A DNA stretch of 22,569 bases from CAZHJE01 sp964532965 (GTDB taxonomy: Bacteria; Patescibacteriota; WWE3; UBA101185; UBA10185): assembly GCA_964532965.1 (NCBI GenBank), contig CAZHJE010000008.1, positions 1 to 22,569 of the forward strand. Direction: 5' to 3'. A program made the translations under genes and the position numbers. Below the pieces are notes generated by a model that was not told the origin of the DNA, did not search any database, and saw only the letters and a program-made list of their open reading frames with translations. Positions 6,451 through 14,144 of the stretch are shown piece by piece. Numbering within the stretch: position 1 is the first letter of the stretch; every line of letters begins with the position of its first letter.

Positions 6451-7893
6451 TTATCTTTTGATGTATAGCAAATAATCTTGATTTGGTGTTTTTTCACTGC
6501 TTTCCTCATATTCGTTCGTCATTCTACTTGGGTTTGATGATATATATATTACGCTTGGTTCTACTTTTGGTTTTAAATCAGAATATATAAATGGCCACTC
6601 ATAATATGTACTTCCCGGTGCTTTTGGATCTTCTATTTTAAGCTTCGATACGTCAGCGTCTTGTAAATAAAAATAATAAAGTGCAATTGTATATTCCATT
6701 GGAGATGTAAAAACTATTTGTCTTTGATAATCCGCAAATTCTTTTGCAATTATTTTCATTCCATCATAATAATCAGGCGGTTGTATTCTTATTATTAGCA
6801 GCACATATAAAAACAGCACAAATGCTGTAACTTCAAATTTGTTAAATGATTCTAATAACTGTGCTATTAGCATAAAAAAGAATATTGATGATGGTAGCAT
6901 ATACCTTTCTACATAAAGGCTTTTTCCAGATATTAATCCAAGTATTGTTATGAGGATTGGTGGCACTAACCAAAGCGTTAGACAAAAAACAATATGTTCC
7001 ATAGATTTTTTGTCCGATTTTTGTTTGATGATCAAATATAAAATACCTAACAGGATAACAACTGAAATAGCAGTCAGGATTAATTGCGTGTAATTTCCAA
7101 GAGTTATTCCGTTCAACATGTCTGTACCCGGTTGTTTCGATTTAACCCCAATTAGATAGGCTTTTATGCTTTCGAATACATTCATAAAATTTGCAGGGCG
7201 TATCCAAGAAGTATTTAATCCCGTGTATGTTCTGTTTAATGCCTTAAAAACTATGTATGCACCTGTTATTGTAGTTACTAGTGCGCCATAAAGTATGCTT
7301 TTTTCCTTTAGCAAACGTAATTTTTTTGAATGTACTCTATATAAGAATATGATTCCTAAGGTAAAAACATAAAAAATACTAAAATAGTGTGTAAGCATTA
7401 ATAATGATAAGCCGAAAAAAAAGTAAAAATACTTATCTTTTAGTACGCAGTAAAATGAAAAAATTGTTAGGAGTGCATAAAAACTATATGATCTTGCTTC
7501 AATACTATACTCAATTAAAAAAGGACTAATAGCAATTAGTAACCCCGCTATAACACCGGCTTGTTTTGTAAATAAATGTTCTGTAGCTTTATATACATAG
7601 TACACAATAAGTACGCCACAAATAAGAGGTAATAATCTCATAGTGAAATCGCTTGTTCCAATAATTTGTGCAATATATCTATTTAGATAATTATAAAGTG
7701 GTGGGTGGGCATCTTTATTAATTTCTAATAGAAATTTATCTATTGGCAGTTTTGTTAATATACCGGTGTAAGCTTCATCAAACCACATCTCGTATTTGAT
7801 AATGTCTTTAACTCTTACAAACGTAGCTAAAGCTAAAATAAACAGCAGGTCAGTGTTTTTTTTATAAATCAAATTTTTCACTTTATCTACCAT
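6451..7893 (-). CDS. GT39/PMT-like polyprenyl-phosphate-dependent glycosyltransferase (GT-C fold)
   Basis: Integral membrane transferase expected to use a polyprenyl-phosphate sugar and act on the outer face of the membrane. The first extracytoplasmic loop carries WFDEAYT with the acidic pair Asp39-Glu40, then DAHPPLYNYL at 61-70, and later the EARSYSF motif near 130, all typical of the PMT_2/ArnT-like group. About ten hydrophobic segments alternate with short loops, followed by a soluble C-terminal portion of roughly 100 residues. 480 residues is normal for the family. The start is ATG 7893. No Shine-Dalgarno is seen; an extended -10-like TGA-TACACT lies 6 bases upstream. It is a separate minus-strand unit from uppS, divided from it by the mini-ORF. 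Acceptor and sugar are unknown. Confidence 0.85.
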   Translation of the reverse strand: MVDKVKNLIYKKNTDLLFILALATFVRVKDIIKYEMWFDEAYTGILTKLPIDKFLLEINKDAHPPLYNYLNRYIAQIIGTSDFTMRLLPLICGVLIVYYVYKATEHLFTKQAGVIAGLLIAISPFLIEYSIEARSYSFYALLTIFSFYCVLKDKYFYFFFGLSLLMLTHYFSIFYVFTLGIIFLYRVHSKKLRLLKEKSILYGALVTTITGAYIVFKALNRTYTGLNTSWIRPANFMNVFESIKAYLIGVKSKQPGTDMLNGITLGNYTQLILTAISVVILLGILYLIIKQKSDKKSMEHIVFCLTLWLVPPILITILGLISGKSLYVERYMLPSSIFFFMLIAQLLESFNKFEVTAFVLFLYVLLIIRIQPPDYYDGMKIIAKEFADYQRQIVFTSPMEYTIALYYFYLQDADVSKLKIEDPKAPGSTYYEWPFIYSDLKPKVEPSVIYISSNPSRMTNEYEESSEKTPNQDYLLYIKR

Positions 7894-7899
7894 GGGTTA

Positions 7900-7908
7900 A
7901 GTGTATCA
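7900..7908 (-). promoter_or_regulatory. Weak extended -10 upstream of the first GT39-like gene
   Basis: TGA-TACACT on the minus strand (TGn plus a 4/6 hexamer) ends 6 bases before ATG 7893. The same spacing is seen at mutS and the mini-ORF. Alone it would not be convincing. Confidence 0.3.
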
Positions 7909-7925
7909 GATATATGTTTAAAGTG

Positions 7926-7934
7926 TGCTATAAT
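7926..7934 (+). promoter_or_regulatory. Consensus extended -10 promoter of the mini-ORF
   Basis: TGC-TATAAT is a perfect extended -10 ending 7 bases before ATG 7942, so transcription should begin at about the A of the start codon. No -35 match is visible, as is common for extended -10 promoters. Confidence 0.55.
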
Positions 7935-7941
7935 AAGACAT

Positions 7942-8025
7942 ATGTCTATAAAAAAGAAACAAAACCAAGCGCAAGATAATCGTAGAAAAAAAAGAGCTAA
8001 AAAAAAGACAAAAAGAGTGTGTTAA
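7942..8025 (+). CDS. Very basic 27-residue mini-protein candidate
   Basis: An ATG-TAA frame of 27 codons between two minus-strand genes. The product has 9 Lys and 4 Arg against one Asp, so nearly half its residues are basic, with no hydrophobic stretch. Such composition is seen in the smallest ribosomal proteins and nucleic-acid-binding peptides, but I recognise no family. In favour of a real gene: it occupies almost all of the 128-bp space between the flanking genes, has a perfect extended -10 seven bases before the ATG, and ends by overlapping the convergent uppS stop by 4 bp. Against: A-rich DNA easily yields Lys-rich frames, and no Shine-Dalgarno is present. A small RNA from the same promoter is the alternative. 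Confidence 0.45.
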   Translation: MSIKKKQNQAQDNRRKKRAKKKTKRVC

Positions 8026-8723
8026 CTTTTCTTACTATCCCCACCAAATCTTCTTTCTCTCGCAGAGTAATCTTTTATTGCTATGTTCAATTCTTCTTTA
8101 TTCAAGTCTGGAAAGTATTTTTTAGTAAAATATAATTCTGCGTAGGCGCATTGCCATGATAAAAATCCGCTAAGTCTCTGTTCTCCGCCGGGTCTTATAA
8201 TCAAATCTACTCTTGGTAATATTTTTGTGTCCAAGTTGTTTTCTATAGCTTCTTCTGTTATATCTAAGTTTTGATCTTTTAGTTTATTTACTGTTCTAAT
8301 TATTTCGTCGTGTCCACCATAATCCATAGCAACAGCAATAGTAAAAGAAGTGTAGTCTTTTGTTTTGTCTTCTATTTCTATTAGAGATTCTACTAAGTCT
8401 TGTGGTAATCGGTCTTTTCTTCCTAGATGTATAAATCTTATTTTATTTTCTAGACACTTTTTTTTGTAGTAACTCGTATACTCTCGGGCGAGATTGAAAA
8501 CATTACTAATTTCTGTGTTATCCCGATTCCAGTTTTCTGTAGAAAATATCCAAATTGTTAAACATTCAACTTTAAGTTCAGATAGTGTTTGCACAATTTC
8601 ATCAAATGTTTTTGCGCTTTGTCTATACCCTTGAATTGATGTAAGACCTTTTTCTTTGGCCCATCTTCTATTTCCATCTGCAATGATTGCCACATGTCTT
8701 GGTATTTTAATAGTTTGATTCAT
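8022..8723 (-). CDS. uppS: Isoprenyl transferase (cis-prenyltransferase, undecaprenyl diphosphate synthase family)
   Basis: Condenses isopentenyl diphosphate units into the long polyprenyl diphosphate that, once dephosphorylated, carries peptidoglycan and other surface glycans. Motifs: HVAIIADGNRRWAK at 10-23 with catalytic Asp16, FSTENWNR at 60-67, DYGGHDE at 134-140, DLIIRPGGEQRLSGFLSWQ at 173-191, and ARERRFGG at 221-228. 233 residues matches the family. The common MDGNGRW is ADGNRRW here, a variant found in many relatives. The start is ATG 8723, behind an extended -10 (TGA-TATAAT) 20 bases upstream; no Shine-Dalgarno. It diverges from the Wzz-like/glycosyltransferase operon, which depends on the same lipid carrier. 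Chain length of the product cannot be judged from sequence. Confidence 0.94.
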   Translation of the reverse strand: MNQTIKIPRHVAIIADGNRRWAKEKGLTSIQGYRQSAKTFDEIVQTLSELKVECLTIWIFSTENWNRDNTEISNVFNLAREYTSYYKKKCLENKIRFIHLGRKDRLPQDLVESLIEIEDKTKDYTSFTIAVAMDYGGHDEIIRTVNKLKDQNLDITEEAIENNLDTKILPRVDLIIRPGGEQRLSGFLSWQCAYAELYFTKKYFPDLNKEELNIAIKDYSARERRFGGDSKKS

Positions 8724-8743
8724 ACATTTTTAAAAACGACATA

Positions 8744-8752
8744 ATTATATCA
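8744..8752 (-). promoter_or_regulatory. Extended -10 promoter of uppS
   Basis: A perfect TGA-TATAAT on the minus strand, ending 20 bases before ATG 8723. The predicted start is near 8737, giving a leader of about 14 bases. The position expected for a -35 (8767-8772) is covered by half of the 12-bp palindrome at 8761-8772. Confidence 0.55.
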
Positions 8753-8760
8753 GATGCCAA

Positions 8761-8772
8761 TCTAATATTAGA
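8761..8772. repeat. 12-bp perfect palindrome between uppS and the wzz-like gene
   Basis: TCTAATATTAGA is self-complementary over its whole length. It sits between the two divergent -10 boxes, over the expected -35 of uppS and just upstream of or touching that of the wzz-like gene. A candidate operator. An identical 12-mer occurs inside mutS at 15759-15770, which weakens its specificity. Confidence 0.4.
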
Positions 8773-8791
8773 AAAAACCCACATTTCGATA

Positions 8792-8797
8792 TATAAT
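8792..8797 (+). promoter_or_regulatory. Candidate -10 of the wzz-like operon
   Basis: A perfect TATAAT ending 14 bases before ATG 8812; the predicted leader is about 8 bases with no Shine-Dalgarno. There is no convincing -35. It would serve the wzz-like gene, the GT-C-like gene and the second GT39-like gene, which overlap. Confidence 0.45.
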
Positions 8798-8811
8798 GTA
8801 TCACGTTTCAT

Positions 8812-9453
8812 ATGTTAGATTTAATAACAATAACAACATTTTTATATAGATACAAATTGCGCATTTTTCTTTGTGGTTTAATAGGCACATTTATTGGTGT
8901 GTTGGTTTATATTTTTATACCGGCAAAATATGTTTCTACTGGTACTTTTTATATTACGCGCCCTATTGAAGATAAAGCTGAATTTAGTTACGAAGGCTTT
9001 TATTCTCAACAGACTGCCCAAGCATACACCGATGTATTTGTTTCTGTGCTCGAGGGCAAAGAGTTAAGATCCGAAATAATTACAGGGATGGGTTTAGTTA
9101 ACTCAGCAGGCTCGTATTACGCTCTTAATAGATTAATTAACATAAAAAAGACAACCCCAAGTAGTATTAGATTAGAGGTAAAAACGCAAGACCGTGACTT
9201 CTCGGTAGTGTTATGGAATTTAATAGTAATTAAATCATTAGAAAAACATAGAACCATATCGCTATCAGATAAAAATATATCGGTTTTTGTGTTAAATCCA
9301 GTGCCAATCACGTATGAAACTTATAAAAATGTGTATTTAAATAGTGTTCTTGGTGGTGTTATAGGGTTGTTTTTAGGAACTATTTTTTTTGGGTTTAAAG
9401 AATATTATTCATCTTTAGTTTGTTGCGAACATAGTAAAGATGTTAAAAAATAA
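8812..9453 (+). CDS. Wzz-like polysaccharide chain-length regulator / polysaccharide co-polymerase
   Basis: 213-residue membrane protein with the topology of polysaccharide co-polymerases: a short cytoplasmic N-terminus, TM1 at about 17-36 ending in IPAKYVSTGTF (the usual PxxYxatatl-type exit), an extracytoplasmic domain of about 140 residues, TM2 at about 176-195, and a short basic cytoplasmic tail. No Walker-type tyrosine kinase domain follows, unlike the CpsD/Wzc fusions. The family controls the length of exported glycans made on a polyprenyl carrier; that role here is inferred from topology and neighbours. It starts the plus-strand operon, with the next gene overlapping its 3' end by 14 bp. 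Similarity to the Wzz N-terminal domain is modest, so the family call is probable, not certain. Confidence 0.72.
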   Translation: MLDLITITTFLYRYKLRIFLCGLIGTFIGVLVYIFIPAKYVSTGTFYITRPIEDKAEFSYEGFYSQQTAQAYTDVFVSVLEGKELRSEIITGMGLVNSAGSYYALNRLINIKKTTPSSIRLEVKTQDRDFSVVLWNLIVIKSLEKHRTISLSDKNISVFVLNPVPITYETYKNVYLNSVLGGVIGLFLGTIFFGFKEYYSSLVCCEHSKDVKK

Positions 9454-10843
9454 ATTCCTCACAAAAAGTAAAGCATTTTTTTTCTTATTTATTTTATTTG
9501 GAGTATTTATTGTATATTCTCCTCCAAAGGACCCAGATCTCGGGTGGCATTTAAGATACGGGCAATATAATTTTGAAAATAAAACTATTTTAAAAAACAA
9601 CATTTTTTCATTCACATTTCCAAACTATTACTGGGCAAATTCATATTGGTTATCAGAGATACTAATGTATTTACCTGTTAAGATTTTAGGTATAAATGTG
9701 GGTTTAACAGTTTTAGGACTACTTTTATCTTTTTATACTGTTTATGTTCTTGTATTTTTTTATAAAAAAATCAGCGTTGAAATATTTAAGATATCTTACC
9801 CGTATTTGGCAACAATACTTATTTTAATCTTTTTAAACGACTCTTTAGTTAGCTTTAGACCGTTTTTTCCAAGTACATTGTTTTTTACATTTTTAATATA
9901 CGTACTATTGTATAAACAAAAGTACATTCCTTTTTTGCCCGTTGTATTTACATTTTGGGTAAACCTACACGCAGATTTTGTATTAGGCTTATTAGTATTT
10001 GGAGCTTATGTTTTTTTTCTTATTATGCGGGTTGCTATTAAAGAGGGCATAAACGTAAAACTTTCATCAGATGTATTAAAGACCATTTTATATTATCTGC
10101 TTTCTATTATTGTTACTGTTATAAACCCATATGGGATTAATTTACATAAAACTCTTTTAGCAGAACACACTTTAGTTAGTACAAATGTACAAATACTAGA
10201 ATGGTCTTCTGCAATGTTTTATTTACCGCTAGGTCATGCCATGTTTTATTTGATATTTTATGTACTTGCTTTTTATATTTTGTATAAATCAAAGTACAGC
10301 TTACCCATATGGTATTTTTTATGTTTATTGCTTTTTTTTGCTTTATCAGTGCGCTTTGTGTATTTTGTAAGAGTTTTTTTACTTGTTTCATACCCTATTT
10401 GGATTATTCAGATAAACGCTTTTATAAATAGGATACAGGGTTTTTTAGGCGCACTAGCAACATTAGACCTTGTTAGAAAGCTTCGATTTGTATACACCTT
10501 GTTTTTTTGTGTTCTATTAAGCGTGTTTTTGTCGAAGGTATATCTTAGCCTTGATGTTAAAAGGTGGTCTTTAGCATATAATTATCCATACCACGAAGTT
10601 GCATACATAAACAAACATGACGATATAAAAAAAGTATTTACTAAATATGATTGGGGTGGTTATATAAGTTGGTTTGCACCAGAAAAGAAAGTGTTTATAG
10701 ATGGCAGAATGACTTCTTGGAAGCAAAATAATGTTAGCGCACTTGGTACCTATGAAGAATGGTATGCAATGTTTGAAAAAAGCAACATGCGCTTTAATTT
10801 ATATGAATCAGAGGAATATGGAAAAATGTTTATCTTTTTTTAA
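9440..10843 (+). CDS. Polytopic GT-C-like membrane protein with short C-terminus
   Basis: 467 residues with about ten membrane segments. The N-terminal loop DPDLGWHLRYGQY at 31-43, followed by a SFTFPNYYWANSYWLSEIL-type segment, and the C-terminal DWGGYISW (404-411) and FIDGR (419-423) signature are, as I recall, shared by a large group of uncharacterised bacterial GT-C-type membrane proteins, with Asp31/Asp33 in the place of the catalytic acid. An envelope glycosyltransferase is the likely role; donor and acceptor are unknown. The start ATG lies in the last codons of the wzz-like gene, suggesting translational coupling. Only 44 residues follow FIDGR, where relatives usually have about 70 ending in a small soluble subdomain. 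The last part overlaps the start of the next gene. Confidence 0.7.
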   Translation: MLKNKFLTKSKAFFFLFILFGVFIVYSPPKDPDLGWHLRYGQYNFENKTILKNNIFSFTFPNYYWANSYWLSEILMYLPVKILGINVGLTVLGLLLSFYTVYVLVFFYKKISVEIFKISYPYLATILILIFLNDSLVSFRPFFPSTLFFTFLIYVLLYKQKYIPFLPVVFTFWVNLHADFVLGLLVFGAYVFFLIMRVAIKEGINVKLSSDVLKTILYYLLSIIVTVINPYGINLHKTLLAEHTLVSTNVQILEWSSAMFYLPLGHAMFYLIFYVLAFYILYKSKYSLPIWYFLCLLLFFALSVRFVYFVRVFLLVSYPIWIIQINAFINRIQGFLGALATLDLVRKLRFVYTLFFCVLLSVFLSKVYLSLDVKRWSLAYNYPYHEVAYINKHDDIKKVFTKYDWGGYISWFAPEKKVFIDGRMTSWKQNNVSALGTYEEWYAMFEKSNMRFNLYESEEYGKMFIFF

Positions 10844-12461
10844 AAAAATTGATTGGTTACACATAAGTGCTTTACTTACATTAAGCATCGCCTTTGTTTT
10901 TACAAGATTGTATGCACTTCATAGTATTACTGTATGGTATGACGAAGCAGTATCTTTGATCTTTGCAAAACTACCTATAAAAGAAATTATTACGCAGTCT
11001 GTTTACGAGCAAAACACACCTTTTTATTACTTTTTTTTACGTTTGTGGTATTTGGTATTTGGTGGAAATGTTTTAGTTTTGCGGTTATCGTCATTACTAA
11101 TTGCACTGTTGAATGTGATTGTTCTTTATCTGTTAACATTAAAACTTTCTAATAAATGGGGCGCACTTTTATCATTTGCTCTGGTATATGTATCGCCGTT
11201 ACAAACGACACTTGCAGTTGAACTAAGGGCATATGGCTTAATTATGTTACTCTCTTTAATCAATCTATATTCTTTATGGATGCTTCTAACACCTGACATA
11301 CATAAGTCAAAAAAATGGGCAGTGCTGTATGTTTTATCAGCAATACTAGGTCTTCTCTTTCACTTAACATTCATAGTGTATCTGTTTGCACAGACTTTGT
11401 TTTACTTTGTATACCTGGTTAGTGTTTTAAGAACTATGCCTGTTGAGGATACCGTAGAAAAAAAGAGAGGTCACAGTCATTTATTGATTATACTAGTACC
11501 TTGGGTAATTATGGTACTTTTGATTGTATTTTTTAATTTTGCTGATTTTCCGCTCTATACGTCGCAGATCTCACAAATAATAAAAAACAATCTTGATACA
11601 CAAACTAATGTAGATCTTATACCCATTGACCCTCTGCTAAAAATAATTGGGCTATTTTTAATTTATCATCAAGTAACTATAGCCTTTATACTTTCTTTTT
11701 GTGTTATTTATGGTCTCAACCAGCTATACATGCGACAACAAGTTTTTGCTGGCATCTTGATTATAAATACTTTAATCACGGCTATTGTTCTTGGAGGTAT
11801 TGCAAAAGGAGGTAGTAGATACGTTATCTTTATATTTCCAATCATCGCTATATGTTTTACTACTGGATTTGTGCGGCTATCAAAATATGTTAAAAAAATG
11901 TATTTTAGTTCAGAGCACAAGATTTATAAAATATATTGGAGAGTGATAGCAACATTAGGTTTACTTAGCATAGTATTGCTCCCTGCTAAATTTATTTTTA
12001 TGCCTTTTAATAGTGGGGTGTGTTTTCCAGAAATATATCAGGTAATTCAACAAGAAGATTTGTCAAATGCTGTAGTGCTTGGTAATAGTGCTCATTTTGA
12101 AGATGTAGCCGATTACTATCAATTTTCAAATATTATAGACGTTAAGGGTGTTGATTTAATAAACGACCCTTATGGTACTGGATTAGATTTACCTCAAAGA
12201 ATAAAAACAAACTGGAACTTGTCTGCAACACAAGAAACATTACCAAACCTACAAAACTATATTAAAGATTATGAGTATGTCTATTATGTAGATTTTGCAG
12301 ATCTGCTTGACCCTTACGAAGCAATACCTACTTGGTTAACAAATAACGCCTCATTAGTTCACAAGTTTTCTTTAAGTTGTCTAAAAGATTCTTACGTTGT
12401 TAAACCGCTATACCTATTTAAAAACGATTTAACAAATAAGCCAGTATTTAATGAATACTAA
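10818..12461 (+). CDS. GT39/PMT-like membrane glycosyltransferase, second copy
   Basis: 547-residue GT-C enzyme. WYDEAVS at 40-46 carries the acidic Asp42-Glu43 pair in the first outer loop; EQNTPFYYFFLRLW replaces the usual xxHPPLY segment (Asn-Thr for His-Pro), and ELRAYGL follows. About ten membrane segments lead to a C-terminal soluble domain of roughly 130 residues. Sequence is clearly different from the copy at 6451-7893, so this is a family member and not a recent duplicate. ATG 10818 is preferred because GAGG lies 3 bases upstream; in-frame ATG 10803 is possible, and the frame is open to 10731. It overlaps the previous gene by 26 bp and ends 6 bp from the convergent mutL. Donor is presumably a polyprenyl-phosphate sugar. 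Confidence 0.83.
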   Translation: MEKCLSFFKKIDWLHISALLTLSIAFVFTRLYALHSITVWYDEAVSLIFAKLPIKEIITQSVYEQNTPFYYFFLRLWYLVFGGNVLVLRLSSLLIALLNVIVLYLLTLKLSNKWGALLSFALVYVSPLQTTLAVELRAYGLIMLLSLINLYSLWMLLTPDIHKSKKWAVLYVLSAILGLLFHLTFIVYLFAQTLFYFVYLVSVLRTMPVEDTVEKKRGHSHLLIILVPWVIMVLLIVFFNFADFPLYTSQISQIIKNNLDTQTNVDLIPIDPLLKIIGLFLIYHQVTIAFILSFCVIYGLNQLYMRQQVFAGILIINTLITAIVLGGIAKGGSRYVIFIFPIIAICFTTGFVRLSKYVKKMYFSSEHKIYKIYWRVIATLGLLSIVLLPAKFIFMPFNSGVCFPEIYQVIQQEDLSNAVVLGNSAHFEDVADYYQFSNIIDVKGVDLINDPYGTGLDLPQRIKTNWNLSATQETLPNLQNYIKDYEYVYYVDFADLLDPYEAIPTWLTNNASLVHKFSLSCLKDSYVVKPLYLFKNDLTNKPVFNEY

Positions 12462-12467
12462 AAAGTC

Positions 12468-14144
12468 CTATCTTTTAAACATAGTTTTTAACTCAGTAGC
12501 ACTAATTGTTATACAAACGGGCCTGCCATGCGGACATGTATAATTTGTCTTTGTCTCAGCTAACTTATCAAGTAAATTTTTTCTTTCCTCATGTGTTAAA
12601 TACTCTCCACCTTTAATTGCGCTTCTACAGGCCAAGTATGATACTGTCTTAAAACTAAAATCCGCTATATCAGTCTTTATGGTTTCTATTCCGCCTAAAA
12701 TATCGTGCAAGAGTAACACTATGTCGGTGTTTTTAAAAATCATGTCTATTTTGAATATTTTAAATCTGTTCCCATCACTACGTTTTGTATGCTGCACCCA
12801 GATCCCCACGTCTTTCAGTTTTTCGATATTTTCAATAAGTGTTTCTTGTAGACTAATTGGAATAGTTACTTCTTGGTTTACAAGTACAAGTTTTTGTTTG
12901 TGTTTTTTATAAACAGCTAGATACTCCTCGTATAGTATTCTTTCATGCGCGGCATGTTGGTCAAAAATCACTATACCATTTTCATTTTCAACTATTAAAT
13001 ACAAATCATTTACTTGTAAAATTTCATTGTTTTTCGTGTTTTTTGCTGTTTTGATATTCCAAACATCAGAAGAATCTTTTAAAACGTTTAACAAGTTTTT
13101 ATTAGCCTTCTTTGAATAAGAGCTCTTTGAATTGTATGTATAGGTCAGATTATTAATGTCTAACGTATTTTGTATAGTTTTATATATACAGTCTAAAATT
13201 ATGCCTTCTTTATATAATAAAACACTTTCTTTTTTTGGGTGTATATTCACATCTACAAACTCATATGGCGCTTCTATATATAATATAAAGTTAGGATTAT
13301 ATCTAACATCTATTAGTGTTCTAAAAGCAGATTTTATTGTGTTTTTAATTTTATTGTTTTTAATATACCTGCCATTTACATATATATGTTGGTGACTAAT
13401 TCTTGAAGTCGCGCCTTGAGGATTTGATACATACCCATGTAAATGTACATGTTCGTCGGGAAAATTTTTGTCAAAAGTAAGCATATACTGAATCAGTTTA
13501 TGTCCAAGTATTTGCCCGACTCTTATATGTTTATCAGTGGTCTTTGCTAGTTGCAATACCAACTCTCGGTCATGATAAAGCTTAAATTCAATAATATTAT
13601 ATTGTATCGCGATTGCCGTTACTATTTGTAGTATTTTTTGAAGTTCGTTTTTAGAATCATTAATATGTGCTTTTCTTGCCGGTAGGTTAAAAAAAAGGTC
13701 TCTAACACACACCCTTGTACCGATAGGTATCCCTATCATTTTATTTTCGATCATTTTATTTTCTTTAACTTTTATCATGTATCCAGCGAGATTGTTTTTT
13801 GTTTTACTTTCTATAACTAGTTCAGATACTGCAGCGATGCTATGTAGGGCCTCACCTCTAAAACCAAGTGTGCGTACATGTTCAATTTCTGTGATATCTT
13901 TTAATTTGCTTGTAGTGTGACTTTGAACACATGCCAGTAGATCTTCTTTGTCCATACCAGTGCCATTATCTATTACTTCAATTAATGTATTTCCATTGTT
14001 TTCGATATAAATCTTTATATTTGTAGAGTTTGCATCTATCGAATTTTCAATAAGCTCTTTTATTACCGATGCAGGATTTTCTATAACTTCGCCAGCCGCA
14101 ACTTTAGCAATTTCATCTTTTGTTAACTTTCTTATTACTCCCAT
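12468..14144 (-). CDS. mutL: DNA mismatch repair protein MutL with endonuclease motif
   Basis: Mismatch-repair ATPase recruited by MutS that nicks the new strand in bacteria without MutH. N-terminal GHKL ATPase: ELIENSIDA with Glu30 and Asn34, DNGTGM at 59-64, TSKL at 78-81, TLGFRGEA at 92-99, and [11 protein letters not shown] at 149-159. The C-terminal domain has the metal-binding endonuclease motif DQHA-x2-E-x4-E at 395-406, ACRSAI at 505-510 and CPHGRP at 537-542, so it should be nuclease-active. At 558 residues the linker between domains is short. [10 protein letters not shown] at 128-137 is a tandem duplication encoded by a 15-bp repeat. ATG 14144 overlaps the end of mutS by 10 bp; AGGAG sits 11 bases upstream. 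It ends with TAG. Confidence 0.96.
   Translation of the reverse strand: MGVIRKLTKDEIAKVAAGEVIENPASVIKELIENSIDANSTNIKIYIENNGNTLIEVIDNGTGMDKEDLLACVQSHTTSKLKDITEIEHVRTLGFRGEALHSIAAVSELVIESKTKNNLAGYMIKVKENKMIENKMIGIPIGTRVCVRDLFFNLPARKAHINDSKNELQKILQIVTAIAIQYNIIEFKLYHDRELVLQLAKTTDKHIRVGQILGHKLIQYMLTFDKNFPDEHVHLHGYVSNPQGATSRISHQHIYVNGRYIKNNKIKNTIKSAFRTLIDVRYNPNFILYIEAPYEFVDVNIHPKKESVLLYKEGIILDCIYKTIQNTLDINNLTYTYNSKSSYSKKANKNLLNVLKDSSDVWNIKTAKNTKNNEILQVNDLYLIVENENGIVIFDQHAAHERILYEEYLAVYKKHKQKLVLVNQEVTIPISLQETLIENIEKLKDVGIWVQHTKRSDGNRFKIFKIDMIFKNTDIVLLLHDILGGIETIKTDIADFSFKTVSYLACRSAIKGGEYLTHEERKNLLDKLAETKTNYTCPHGRPVCITISATELKTMFKR
13735..13764. repeat. Two 15-bp direct repeats inside mutL
   Basis: Two adjacent 15-bp copies (13735-13749 and 13750-13764), ATCATTTTATTTTC followed by G or T, identical at 14 of 15 positions. 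They encode the [10 protein letters not shown] duplication in the MutL ATPase domain. Loss or gain of a copy keeps the frame and changes the protein by five residues. Confidence 0.9.

Noticed and set aside
9415..9615. Minus-strand 66-codon frame across the wzz-like/GT-C junction
   Set aside because: Antisense to two well-supported overlapping genes; no start signal.
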